Of a DNA stretch of 64,000 bases, positions 25,976 through 34,631 are shown one piece after another. This DNA is from JAICNG01 sp035249985. GTDB lineage: Bacteria; Gemmatimonadota; Gemmatimonadetes; Gemmatimonadales; Gemmatimonadaceae. The position numbers and the translations under genes were made by a program. Under the pieces are notes generated by a model that made no database searches, was not told the DNA's origin, and saw nothing but the letters and a program-made list of their open reading frames with translations. The stretch spans positions 10,277-74,276 of the forward strand of contig DATFFP010000091.1 in assembly GCA_035249985.1 (NCBI GenBank). Reading direction: 5' to 3'. The stretch's first letter is position 1. The number at the start of each line of letters is the position of its first letter.

Positions 25976-27441
25976 TACGCCTTCGCCCACAGGGCCTCGG
26001 TCGTGGACGGCCGGCCACATCGGAGACAGGTGCGAGGGGGCTCGGCCGACCGGAACTCCTCGTCAGGCATGACCCGAATGGTGGCCTTGGTGTCCTCCTT
26101 GACCGTCGTCTCGCACGCGGGATCGCCACACCACCCGGCGTATACGAATCCCCCCTCCCCATCCATTAGCTGACGGAATCGGTCGTAGGTGATCGGCCCG
26201 CGATGGCTGTTCTTCTCACGGCGGTCCAGCGCCGCCGCGACCATATCGTCCTGGATTGCCTCGAGCAGCGTTTCGACGTCCTCGCCAACGCTGTCGAGGC
26301 TGGCGGTCGCCTTCGCTCGCGTGTCTCGCCGCACGAGAACGCACTGATTCTTGTCGATGTCGCGCGGACCGAGCTCCATCCGGAGCGGCACGCCGCGGAG
26401 CTCCCACTCGTAGTACTTGGCGCCGGGCTTCATGTTCTCGCGATCATCGAGATGCACGCGTAGCCGATTCGGCTCGCGACGCTCCCAATCGCGGAGGTTG
26501 TCGTAGACGCGCCGCGCCGTCTCGAGCACTCGGCCGCGCTCATCGTCGCTCTTCCAGATCGGAACGATGACGAGCTCCGTGGGGGCGAGCAGCGGCGGAA
26601 TGCGCAAGCCATTGTCGTCGCCATGGGTCATGACCAGCGCGCCCACGAGCCGCGTCGACACGCCCCAGCTCGTGTTCCAGGCGTGCGCGATCTCTCCACT
26701 TTCCGCCTGAAAGGTGAGATTGAACGCCTTGGCGAAGTTCTGTCCCAGGTTGTGCGATGTGCCAGCCTGGAGCGCGCGATTGTCCTGCATCATCGCCTCG
26801 CAGGCATACGTGCGCAGCGCGCCGGCGAACTTCTCACTGTCCGTCTTCTGCCCGGTGATCACGGGCATCGCCATCCAGCCTTCCATGAAATCGCTGTAGA
26901 GGCCGAGAATCTTCCGCGCCTCCTCCTCGGCCTCATCGTGCGTGACGTGCGCGGTGTGGCCTTCCTGCCAGAGGAACTCGAGCGTTCGCAGGAAGAGGCG
27001 CGTCCGCATCTCCCACCGGACGACGTTCGCCCACTGGTTGATCAGGATGGGAAGGTCGCGATAGCTCTGCACCCACTTGGCGAACATCGAGTAGATGATC
27101 GTCTCGGACGTTGGCCGCACCACCAGCGGCTCGTCGAGCTCCTTGCCACCGCCGTGCGTCACCACCGCCGTTTCCGGGGCGAAGCCCTGAACGTGCTCCG
27201 CTTCCTTGTGGAGGAAGCTCTCGGGGATGAACAGCGGGAAGTAGGCGTTCTGGTGGCCGGTCGCCTTGAACATGTCATCGAGGGCGCGCTGCATGCGCTC
27301 CCAAATGCCATAGCCGGACGGACGAATCACCATGCAGCCACGAACGGGCGAGTAGTCGGCAAGCTCCGCGCGGAGCACGACCTCGTTGTACCACGCGCTG
27401 AAGTCCTCGGCACGTGTCGTCAGCTTCTTGTCGTCACTCAT
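25972..27441 (-). CDS. proS: Prolyl-tRNA synthetase, type 3 (eukaryote/archaea-like)
   Basis: 489-aa class II synthetase. It lacks the editing insertion domain of the common bacterial form and has instead the C-terminal zinc-binding-type extension (Cys pairs near CGDPAC and CLRCG) ending in a terminal Tyr, a hallmark of type 3 enzymes. Motif 2 region: NQWANVVRWEMRTRLFLRT. The ATG at 27441 is used because earlier sequence runs into the hisS 3' end. It follows hisS by 19 nt. Confidence 0.95.
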   Translation of the reverse strand: MSDDKKLTTRAEDFSAWYNEVVLRAELADYSPVRGCMVIRPSGYGIWERMQRALDDMFKATGHQNAYFPLFIPESFLHKEAEHVQGFAPETAVVTHGGGKELDEPLVVRPTSETIIYSMFAKWVQSYRDLPILINQWANVVRWEMRTRLFLRTLEFLWQEGHTAHVTHDEAEEEARKILGLYSDFMEGWMAMPVITGQKTDSEKFAGALRTYACEAMMQDNRALQAGTSHNLGQNFAKAFNLTFQAESGEIAHAWNTSWGVSTRLVGALVMTHGDDNGLRIPPLLAPTELVIVPIWKSDDERGRVLETARRVYDNLRDWERREPNRLRVHLDDRENMKPGAKYYEWELRGVPLRMELGPRDIDKNQCVLVRRDTRAKATASLDSVGEDVETLLEAIQDDMVAAALDRREKNSHRGPITYDRFRQLMDGEGGFVYAGWCGDPACETTVKEDTKATIRVMPDEEFRSAEPPRTCLRCGRPSTTEALWAKAY

Positions 27442-27460
27442 CAGATCCGAAAGTTCGAGG

Positions 27461-28741
27461 TCACCGGCCGCCGATCCACTCGTCCAGCCGAACGCGCGCC
27501 TCCGTACCGTCGGCAAGACGCCGAACGACGGCCTCACCGCGCTCCAGATCCGCCGGTTGCAGCACCAGCACATCCCGCGCGCCGGCCGCGTCCGCCGCCT
27601 TGAGCTGGCGCGAGAGCTGCTGCCCGCCTAACGCGTACTCGACCGCGCGCCCCTGGTCGCGCAGTCGCCGGGCGATGCGCATGGCGTCGTCGAGCAACGC
27701 GGCATCCCCGTACGCCACCCACACGTCCACCGAGGGCGTCCATTCCGGCATCCGTCCACGCGCACGGAGGAGCTCCCCGAGCACGACGTCGCCCATGCCG
27801 AAGCCTAACGCGGGGAGGTCGGCACCGCCCAGGTGCTTGAGGAGCGAGTCGTACCGCCCGCCCCCACAGATCGCCCGGAGCTCTCGCTTGGCGTCGAACA
27901 GCTCGAACACGATGCCCGTGTAGTAGGCGAGGCCGCGGACGATCGACAGGTCGAATTCTACCCAATCGCGCAGTCCCAGCGCGTCGAGGTGCTCGAAGTA
28001 GCGCGCCAGGCGCGTGAAGTCCTCGCGCAGCTCCGGCACGTCGCCATACCGTTCGCGAAGCGTGGCGAGATCCGGGTGCTTGAGGACCTCGAACACCCGC
28101 GCGATGAACACGTCGTGCAACCCCGCAGCGCGGAGCTTGGTCTCGAGCGCCGCACGCGGCTCCCGGTCCATCTTGTCGACGACGGCGTATACGCCAGGGA
28201 GCATGTCGTCGGTGATCCCGGTGAGCACCAGCAACCCGCGCAAGAGCCGCCGATCGGAGACGCGGGCCCGCACGTCCGACGAGGTGAGCCCGAACGCGCG
28301 CATGATATCGATCGCGACCGACAACAGCTCCGCGTCCGCGGTGACGTCGGCCTCGCCGATAATGTCGACGTTGAGCTGGAAGTGCTCGCGAAGGCGTCCC
28401 CGCTGCTTGCGCTCGTACCGAAAGAGCTGTGGAATCGAAAACCAGCGAACCGGTTTGCGGAGCGCGTTGGCCTTCGCCGCCACCATGCGCGCCAGGGTCG
28501 GCGTCATCTCCGGACGCAACGCCACCTCGCGACCGCCCTTGTCGGAGAATGCGTACAGCTGTCCGATGATCTCGTCGCCACTCTTTTTCGTGTACAGCTC
28601 CAGCGGCTCCAGCGGAGGTCCGTCGTACTCCGCGAAGGCGTATCGCCGCGCCACCTCGCGCCACGCCCCGATGATGAAGTTCCGCTCGGCGAGCTCCGCG
28701 GGGTAGAACTCGCGGAACCCGGGTAGCGCGTCGAGTGACAT
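27461..28741 (-). CDS. hisS: Histidyl-tRNA synthetase
   Basis: 426-aa class II synthetase. Motif 2 reads LFRYERKQRGRLREHFQ, and the histidine-specific signature is GLAYYTGIVFE. The C-terminal anticodon-binding domain (about residues 330-426) includes YALGGQQLSRQLKAAD. HisZ, a paralogue of the histidine pathway, lacks the intact signature, so HisS is preferred. Nine nucleotides separate it from folC. Confidence 0.95.
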   Translation of the reverse strand: MSLDALPGFREFYPAELAERNFIIGAWREVARRYAFAEYDGPPLEPLELYTKKSGDEIIGQLYAFSDKGGREVALRPEMTPTLARMVAAKANALRKPVRWFSIPQLFRYERKQRGRLREHFQLNVDIIGEADVTADAELLSVAIDIMRAFGLTSSDVRARVSDRRLLRGLLVLTGITDDMLPGVYAVVDKMDREPRAALETKLRAAGLHDVFIARVFEVLKHPDLATLRERYGDVPELREDFTRLARYFEHLDALGLRDWVEFDLSIVRGLAYYTGIVFELFDAKRELRAICGGGRYDSLLKHLGGADLPALGFGMGDVVLGELLRARGRMPEWTPSVDVWVAYGDAALLDDAMRIARRLRDQGRAVEYALGGQQLSRQLKAADAAGARDVLVLQPADLERGEAVVRRLADGTEARVRLDEWIGGR

Positions 28742-28750
28742 GCGCGGAAT

Positions 28751-30034
28751 CTACCCGGCCAACGGATTCACCTGCAAGCGCGCCATCGCGTCGCCCACAG
28801 TGTGAAATGAGCCCGTGACGAGCATGGTCGCTCCCATTTCCTCCGCGCGCGCGAGCGCGATGTCGAGGCGGTGCTCGGCGATGGCGCTCCACGAGAGCGT
28901 GCGCGCGAACGTCAGCGCCTCCCCGACGTCCCACACCCGAGCGTCGGGCGCTGACGGCGGTCGCGTCAGCACGACCGAATCGACGACGCGCGCGAGAGCC
29001 TTCATTATGCCGCGCCAATCTTTGTCGCCCAGGACCCCAAGCACGGCCACGAGCGGCCGCGGCGGCGAGAGGGCGACGATCGTCTCCGCGACCACTGCTG
29101 CCCCCGATGGATTATGCGCGACGTCGAAGATCCAGCGGCCGATGGCCTGAAATCGTCCTGGCAGCGCCACGCTCGGAATGCTCACCGCGCCCCCGCTTTC
29201 GGGCCACGGAACGAGGCCGGCGGCGTCCAACGCGAGCAGAGTCGTCACGGCATTGGCGGCCTGATGAGCGCCGAGCAACGGAGTGCACACGCTGAGGGGG
29301 TTGTCGCCTTCGATGACGAACGATGTACCCTCCATCGTCGTTCGGATGCCGGCGATCTCCCCACGATCGCGCGCCACCACGACCGGGTGTGCCTCCCGTG
29401 ACTTCGCGATGCGAGACAGGTCCGCGGCGATGGCGGCATCGCGCTCGCCGATGACCGCGGGACGTCCCGCCTTGAAGATGCCTCCCTTTTCCCCGGCGAT
29501 CGCCTCGATCGAGTCGCCGAGCCACTCGGTATGATCGAGGGCGATCGAGGTGACGACGGCCGCCCGCGGATCCACCACGTTGGTGGCATCCAGTCGGCCA
29601 CCGAGCCCGACTTCGACGATCGCGACGTCGACCGCGGACTTCGCGAAATGCTCCAGAGCGAGGGCCGTGGTGATCTCGAAGAACGTGGCGCCCAGCCGTT
29701 CGGATTCGGGCATCCAACGCTCCAGAAAATCGAGCACGTCCTGCTCGCCGATGGGAACGCGGTCGACGAGAATCCGCTCGCGAAAATCGATGAGATGCGG
29801 CGACGTGTAACGTCCGACGCGTAAACCGCGCGACCGCAGGATCGCTTCCGCCGTGGCGACGACACTGCCCTTCCCGTTCGTACCGCCCACGTGCACTACC
29901 GCGAGCGTTCGATGCGGATTCCCAAGGCGCTCGAGGAGCGCATTCACGCGCTCCAGACCGAGCTTCCAGACGCCGGTCGTGCGCGTGAACAGCGCATCGA
30001 TCGCGGCGCGGTACGTCGTCAGGGCGACGTCCAC
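28751..30034 (-). CDS. folC: Bifunctional folylpolyglutamate synthase / dihydrofolate synthase
   Basis: Mur-ligase-fold enzyme adding glutamate to dihydropteroate and to folates. The P-loop is VHVGGTNGKGSVVAT (about residues 46-60), followed by TSPHLIDFRERI and the Mg site region VEVGLGGRLDATN. The C-terminal ligase domain contains FDVAHNPSG. 427 aa, full length. Start overlaps the accD stop by 16 nt. Whether both activities are kept cannot be told from sequence. Confidence 0.95.
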   Translation of the reverse strand: MDVALTTYRAAIDALFTRTTGVWKLGLERVNALLERLGNPHRTLAVVHVGGTNGKGSVVATAEAILRSRGLRVGRYTSPHLIDFRERILVDRVPIGEQDVLDFLERWMPESERLGATFFEITTALALEHFAKSAVDVAIVEVGLGGRLDATNVVDPRAAVVTSIALDHTEWLGDSIEAIAGEKGGIFKAGRPAVIGERDAAIAADLSRIAKSREAHPVVVARDRGEIAGIRTTMEGTSFVIEGDNPLSVCTPLLGAHQAANAVTTLLALDAAGLVPWPESGGAVSIPSVALPGRFQAIGRWIFDVAHNPSGAAVVAETIVALSPPRPLVAVLGVLGDKDWRGIMKALARVVDSVVLTRPPSAPDARVWDVGEALTFARTLSWSAIAEHRLDIALARAEEMGATMLVTGSFHTVGDAMARLQVNPLAG

Positions 30035-30882
30035 CCCGCGGCCGCGGGCTGCCCGCTCATGTGGCGCAGCAGCTGACCGATCGTACGCTTCAGGTCTCGC
30101 CGGTGCACCACGGCGTCGAGCATGCCCTTCTCCATCAGGAACTCCGCCGTTTGAAATCCTTCGGGGAGATCCTGGCCGATCGTCTGCTTGATGACGCGTG
30201 GACCGGCGAAGCCGACGACCGCGCCCGGCTCGGCGACGATGGCATCGCCGAGCATGGCGAAGCTGGCGCTGACGCCGCCCGTCGTCGGATTGGTGAGGAC
30301 GGAGATATAGGGTATGCGTCGCTCGGCGAGCTGCGAGAGCACCGCACTCGTCTTCGCCATTTGCATCAGCGAGAGCACGCCTTCCTGCATGCGGGCTCCG
30401 CCTGATGCCGAGACGAGCACGACGGGGTGTTTCCGCTCCAGCGAGCGCTGGCCCATGCGCGAGATCTTCTCCCCCACTACCGACCCCATCGAGCCACCCA
30501 TGAACGCGAAGTCCATCACGCCCAGAAAGAGCGGCATGGCGCCGAGCGTTCCGGTGACGGTCATGATGGCATCAGCCTCGCCGGCGTTCTGTGTCGCGCG
30601 GGCGAGGCGCTGCGGGTACTCGGGGAAGGTCAGCGGGTCGACCGAGCGCAGCTCCGGATCGAGCTCCTCGTACTGCCCATCGTCGAGCAGGAGGTTGACG
30701 TACTCGGTGGCGCGGATGCGACGGTGGTAGTCGCACTCCGGGCACACGTTGAGATTGCGCTCGAACTTTTCACGAATGTCGGTATGCCCGCACGCCTCGC
30801 ATTTTTCCCACACGTCCGCGGGTATCTCGAGCCGCTCGCGGCGGGGCTGCCGAGGCTTCTTCTCTTTGCGAAACCAGGCCAT
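30019..30882 (-). CDS. accD: Acetyl-CoA carboxylase carboxyltransferase subunit beta
   Basis: Transfers CO2 from carboxybiotin to acetyl-CoA with AccA (not in this window). N-terminal zinc ribbon with Cys28, Cys31, Cys47 and Cys50 (CEACG, CPECD). The crotonase-fold body contains VVLVSASGGARMQEGVLSLMQ and PTTGGVSASFA. 287 aa. It lies 193 nt from rodA, across a palindromic repeat. Separate from the carboxyltransferase at 61496-63046, which belongs to a different type of carboxylase. Confidence 0.96.
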   Translation of the reverse strand: MAWFRKEKKPRQPRRERLEIPADVWEKCEACGHTDIREKFERNLNVCPECDYHRRIRATEYVNLLLDDGQYEELDPELRSVDPLTFPEYPQRLARATQNAGEADAIMTVTGTLGAMPLFLGVMDFAFMGGSMGSVVGEKISRMGQRSLERKHPVVLVSASGGARMQEGVLSLMQMAKTSAVLSQLAERRIPYISVLTNPTTGGVSASFAMLGDAIVAEPGAVVGFAGPRVIKQTIGQDLPEGFQTAEFLMEKGMLDAVVHRRDLKRTIGQLLRHMSGQPAAAGWTSP

Positions 30883-30920
30883 GCAGGGAATTTGGGTGTG
30901 AGCGGGGTCACAGGCTAGTG

Positions 30921-31079
30921 GAGGGGTTAGGAGTCAGGAGTCAGGGGTCAGGGGTCAGGGATGGAAAGGCGCGGCGGCTGCTTCGCAGCCAGCCGCGCTC
31001 ATCTGATGAGGGCCGCCCGCGCGAAGCGCGGCGGCCCCTTTCCATCCCTGACCCCTGACTCCTGACTCCTGACCCCTAG
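30921..31079. repeat. Palindromic multi-hairpin repeat, copy 2 (TCAGGG arms)
   Basis: Arms of about 41 nt (roughly 30927-30967 and 31038-31078) match with two differences when inverted, and are made of GTCAGGA/GTCAGGG units ending ATGGAAAGG. The inside has the same order of hairpins as copy 1: a GC hairpin around TTC, TCATCTGATGA, then a hairpin GGGCCGC to GCGGCCC identical to copy 1 except one base. The distal arm overlaps the rodA stop codon. It fills the rodA-accD gap. Confidence 0.9.
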
Positions 31080-32332
31080 ATCGCCAGTTCCCCGAACCTT
31101 CCCCCGCGCCCCTCACTCGATATGCGCACGAGAATGCCTATCGAGAGCCACGACGCCAACAGGAATGATCCGCCGTAGCTGAAGAACGGCAGCGGAATCC
31201 CGGTGATCGGCATGAGATTCAGCGTCATGCCGATGTTCACGAGGATGTGCACGAGCCAGCTCGACGCGAGCCCGAACGCGACCAGACTGCTGAAGCCGTC
31301 GTTCGCGCGCGCCGCGACGCGCACGACGCGTAGCAGCAGGAACAGAAAGAGCGCGAGCGTGACCGTCACGCCAATGAATCCGAGCTCCTCGCCCACGACG
31401 GCGTAGATGAAGTCCGTATGCTGCGCGGGGAGAAAGGCGAGCCGCTTCTGTGTACCTTCCGTCCATCCCTTCCCCAACCAGCCACCAGATCCAATCGCCA
31501 CCTGCGACTGGATGACGTGCCAGCCCGAGGCGCGCGGGTCGATCGATGGATCGAGGAACACGAGTAAACGGTGTCGCTGATACGGCGCGAGGCGCTCCCA
31601 GAGGAGCGGAGCGACGACCCCCATCGCGACGTTGGCGAGCATGAGGCCCACGCCCTCGACCAGGTACGGGCGATAGCGCACGACGAGCGCGATGAGCAGG
31701 AGGAACCACGCGCCCCAGTACGTCGTGTTGAACGCGAGCAGCAGGCTGACCGCGGGAGATGCGATGAGCACGAGCAGCGGCCAGGGCACGCCCGACCAAT
31801 AGAGCATCGCGAAGAAAATCCCGATGAACGCGATGCCGGTGCCGAGGTCCGGCTGCGCCATGATCAGCACCCATGGAATGAGTACGATCAGCGCCGGCTT
31901 CCACAGCTCGAGAATGGATCGCGGAGGCTCTCGTCGCTCGCCAAGGATGCGAGCGAGCATGAGCACCACGGTGATCTTCGCCAACTCGGCCGGCTGGCCG
32001 AGCCTGACGCCGTTGATCGTGAGCCACCCCTTCACGCTCGCCGCCGTCCCGGCGCCGGTGCCGAACATCAGCGTGATGACGAGAAGCCCGATCGTGAACA
32101 GGAACGCCGGCCACGTGAGCCACTCGATCAGCCGCACCGATGCGCGACTGACGAGGAACGCCGCGACCAGCGCGACGATCAGCCATTTGATCTGCGAGAC
32201 CCACGCGCGGCTCGCGACGGTCGGCACGTCGGTCTGACCCGCGGAGTACACCATCGCGATGCCGAACAGCGACAGCGCGAGCGCGACGCCGATCAGCGGC
32301 AGATCGGCGGTGATGACGCGCCTCCGCATCAT
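31076..32332 (-). CDS. rodA: Rod-shape SEDS peptidoglycan glycosyltransferase RodA
   Basis: Polytopic SEDS-family glycan polymerase working with PBP2 in the elongasome. About ten transmembrane helices across 418 aa. Family motifs include the region VIQSQVAIGSGGWLGKGW and near the C-terminus NIGMTLNLMPITGIPLPFFSYGGS. RodA rather than FtsW is assigned by its place after mreBCD and mrdA. Start overlaps the mrdA stop (ATGA). Confidence 0.95.
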   Translation of the reverse strand: MMRRRVITADLPLIGVALALSLFGIAMVYSAGQTDVPTVASRAWVSQIKWLIVALVAAFLVSRASVRLIEWLTWPAFLFTIGLLVITLMFGTGAGTAASVKGWLTINGVRLGQPAELAKITVVLMLARILGERREPPRSILELWKPALIVLIPWVLIMAQPDLGTGIAFIGIFFAMLYWSGVPWPLLVLIASPAVSLLLAFNTTYWGAWFLLLIALVVRYRPYLVEGVGLMLANVAMGVVAPLLWERLAPYQRHRLLVFLDPSIDPRASGWHVIQSQVAIGSGGWLGKGWTEGTQKRLAFLPAQHTDFIYAVVGEELGFIGVTVTLALFLFLLLRVVRVAARANDGFSSLVAFGLASSWLVHILVNIGMTLNLMPITGIPLPFFSYGGSFLLASWLSIGILVRISSEGRGGRFGELAI

Positions 32333-34146
32333 CGCGTGCTCTCGTCCGCTGAAGTCGGCGTGGCGAGTGCTGTCGGGGAACCCGTCACCAGCGTGGGCGC
32401 TCCCTTCAGATAGCGCTCGATGACCTTGGACGCGATTCGCGCCGCGTAGTACCCGTGCTCGCCGAACTCGAGCATCACCGAGACGACGATCTTGGGATCG
32501 TCAGCGGGCGCGAAGCCGACGAACCACGCATGATCGCGCGTCACATCGTGCGCGTTCTGCGCCGTGCCCGTCTTCCCCGCCAGCACGATGTCCTCGATAC
32601 GTGCACTGCCGGCCGTGCCCCGCTCCGACACGACGTTCTTCATGGCGTTACGCAGGCCCTGCAGCTCGCGATCACTGAGCTGGATCACCCGCGTCCGCGA
32701 GCGCTCGTCATCGTTCCGGACGACTTCCGGCCGTGCCGCCAGGCCGTCGGTGGCGAGCGCGGTATAGAAGCGCGCCATGTTGACGACGGTCTGATCGTTC
32801 TCTCCCTGCCCGATCGAGAGATTGAGCGTCACGGCCGAGCTCCACCCGCGCGCGCCGTAGCGCTTGTTGTAGTAGTCCTCACCGTACGGGTAGATCGGGA
32901 TCACTTCCCCCGGCAGGTCGATTCCGCTCCGCTTGTCGAATCCCAGACGAATGCCACCGGCGATGAGTCTCGTTAGGCCGATCTTGAGCCCGAGCTGGTA
33001 GAAGTACGTGTCGCACGAGACTTCCAGCGCACGCGCCAGGGACACGTCGCCGTGCCCCTTCTTTTCCCAGCAGCGGAAGTAGCGATTGCCGAACTGGTAG
33101 CCGCCGGTGCACGACTGCGGCATATGCGTGTCGAGCGTGGCGACCTTGTCGTTCAGCGCCAGGACCGCCGTCGCGAGCTTGAACGTCGACGCGGGCGGGT
33201 AGCGTCCCTGAATGACCTTGTTGTAGAGAGGCCGACGCGGGTCGGTGTTGAGCTGACGCCAATATTCGGCCGGGATGCCGCCGATGAAGCGGTTCGGATC
33301 GAAGGACGGCGCGCTGTGCAGCGCGAGCACGCCACCCGACACGGGGTCCATGGCGATGATGCCGCCCTGGAGTGAGTCGCCGAACAGCGACGCCGCGTAG
33401 CGCTGCAGGTCGAGGTCGATGTTCGTGTGGAGCGCCGGCGCCGGCAGCGGGCGGAGGTCCTGACGCGCGCCCGCCTCACGCACGACGCGGCCCCGCGCAT
33501 CGACCTCGACGAAGCGAACGCCTTCCTGTCCGCGCAGCTGCTTCTCGTATTGTTTCTCGAGGCCGCCCTTCCCGATCTGCTGACCGGCCTTGTAGCTCTC
33601 GTACTCCGACTGTGCGAGCTCGTTTTCCGTGATTTCACCGGTGTATCCGACGAACGCCGCGACCGCCTCGCCGTCCGGATAGTAGCGCTTGGGCGCTGAC
33701 TGAATGATCAGCCCGGGGAACTCGACGCGATGCTCCTCGAGCACCGAGATCACGTCGAACGGCGCGTCGGCGAGGACGACCGTCGGACGCGTCGGCGCGC
33801 GTCGGAAGCGGCGCACCGAGGACTCGATCTGCTCGCTCGACAGCGGAATGAGCGCCGAGAGACGCCGGAGAGATGCGCGCAGCGAATCTCCAGCGGGGCT
33901 CAACATCGATACCGAGTAGCCCGGCACGTTCTCGGCGATGATCTGCTCGTTGCGGTCGTAGATGATTCCGCGCGGTGCCGGGAGCGGTACCTCTCGCAAC
34001 CGGTTGGATTCGGACTTCAGTGCGTACTCGGAGTTCCGCAGAACCTGCGTCCGAAAGAACGCCCCCAGGAGCACCAGGAAGAGCAGTACCAGCATCCACG
34101 AGGCCCCGCGCGCGCGGCGCGCGAGATCGTTGGGATGGAAGCTCAT
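32329..34146 (-). CDS. mrdA: Penicillin-binding protein 2 (elongasome transpeptidase)
   Basis: Class B PBP cross-linking new peptidoglycan during elongation. 605 aa: short cytoplasmic N-terminus, one membrane helix (about residues 15-32), a pedestal domain with APRGIIYDRN, and a transpeptidase domain. Catalytic Ser320 is in PPASTFKLAT (S-x-x-K), and the KTG motif is in LAGKTGTAQN. The ATG at 34146 overlaps the mreD stop (ATGA); the frame extends further only inside mreD. Confidence 0.96.
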   Translation of the reverse strand: MSFHPNDLARRARGASWMLVLLFLVLLGAFFRTQVLRNSEYALKSESNRLREVPLPAPRGIIYDRNEQIIAENVPGYSVSMLSPAGDSLRASLRRLSALIPLSSEQIESSVRRFRRAPTRPTVVLADAPFDVISVLEEHRVEFPGLIIQSAPKRYYPDGEAVAAFVGYTGEITENELAQSEYESYKAGQQIGKGGLEKQYEKQLRGQEGVRFVEVDARGRVVREAGARQDLRPLPAPALHTNIDLDLQRYAASLFGDSLQGGIIAMDPVSGGVLALHSAPSFDPNRFIGGIPAEYWRQLNTDPRRPLYNKVIQGRYPPASTFKLATAVLALNDKVATLDTHMPQSCTGGYQFGNRYFRCWEKKGHGDVSLARALEVSCDTYFYQLGLKIGLTRLIAGGIRLGFDKRSGIDLPGEVIPIYPYGEDYYNKRYGARGWSSAVTLNLSIGQGENDQTVVNMARFYTALATDGLAARPEVVRNDDERSRTRVIQLSDRELQGLRNAMKNVVSERGTAGSARIEDIVLAGKTGTAQNAHDVTRDHAWFVGFAPADDPKIVVSVMLEFGEHGYYAARIASKVIERYLKGAPTLVTGSPTALATPTSADESTR

Positions 34147-34631
34147 GCGGGGGACGTCCGCAGGATCGGCCGGAGCAAGGCAAGCACGATGAGCCCGAAG
34201 AGCGCGGTTACCGCGGCCGCGAGCGGCGACCACACGAGAAGCTGCATCGCGAGCTCACCGCCGCCGAGGTTGCCGGACGCCACGTGATACATGATGTCGA
34301 GTGCCCACTTGCCAAGGAAAATGAAGAACGCGATCAGGGGCAAGTTGTCGGCAAAGAAAACCGCCTTGAGCCACGATGCACCGAAGGCCACGACGCTCAT
34401 GGCAAGCGCCCCGGCTCCAAGACCGTCGATCGAGATGCTGTCCGCGATGAGGCCGGTGACGAAGCCCACGACCGCGGCCGACCCGGGACGCACGCGAATC
34501 GATACGAGGAGCAGCGCGATGACCAGGAAGTCAGGCGATGACCGCCACGCGAGAAGCGGCCGCAGCGTGTAGTGGAGCACGAGCAGCAGCCCGAACGCGA
34601 TCATGATCCGCAGCACATCAATGCTCTTCAT
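34143..34631 (-). CDS. mreD: Rod shape-determining protein MreD
   Basis: 162-aa integral membrane protein with about five hydrophobic segments and few conserved residues, as usual for MreD. Identification leans on position between mreC and mrdA with 4-nt overlaps on both sides, plus size and topology. The region LLVSIRVRPGSAAVVGFVTGLIAD, split by a polar turn, is typical of the family. Confidence 0.9.
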   Translation of the reverse strand: MKSIDVLRIMIAFGLLLVLHYTLRPLLAWRSSPDFLVIALLLVSIRVRPGSAAVVGFVTGLIADSISIDGLGAGALAMSVVAFGASWLKAVFFADNLPLIAFFIFLGKWALDIMYHVASGNLGGGELAMQLLVWSPLAAAVTALFGLIVLALLRPILRTSPA

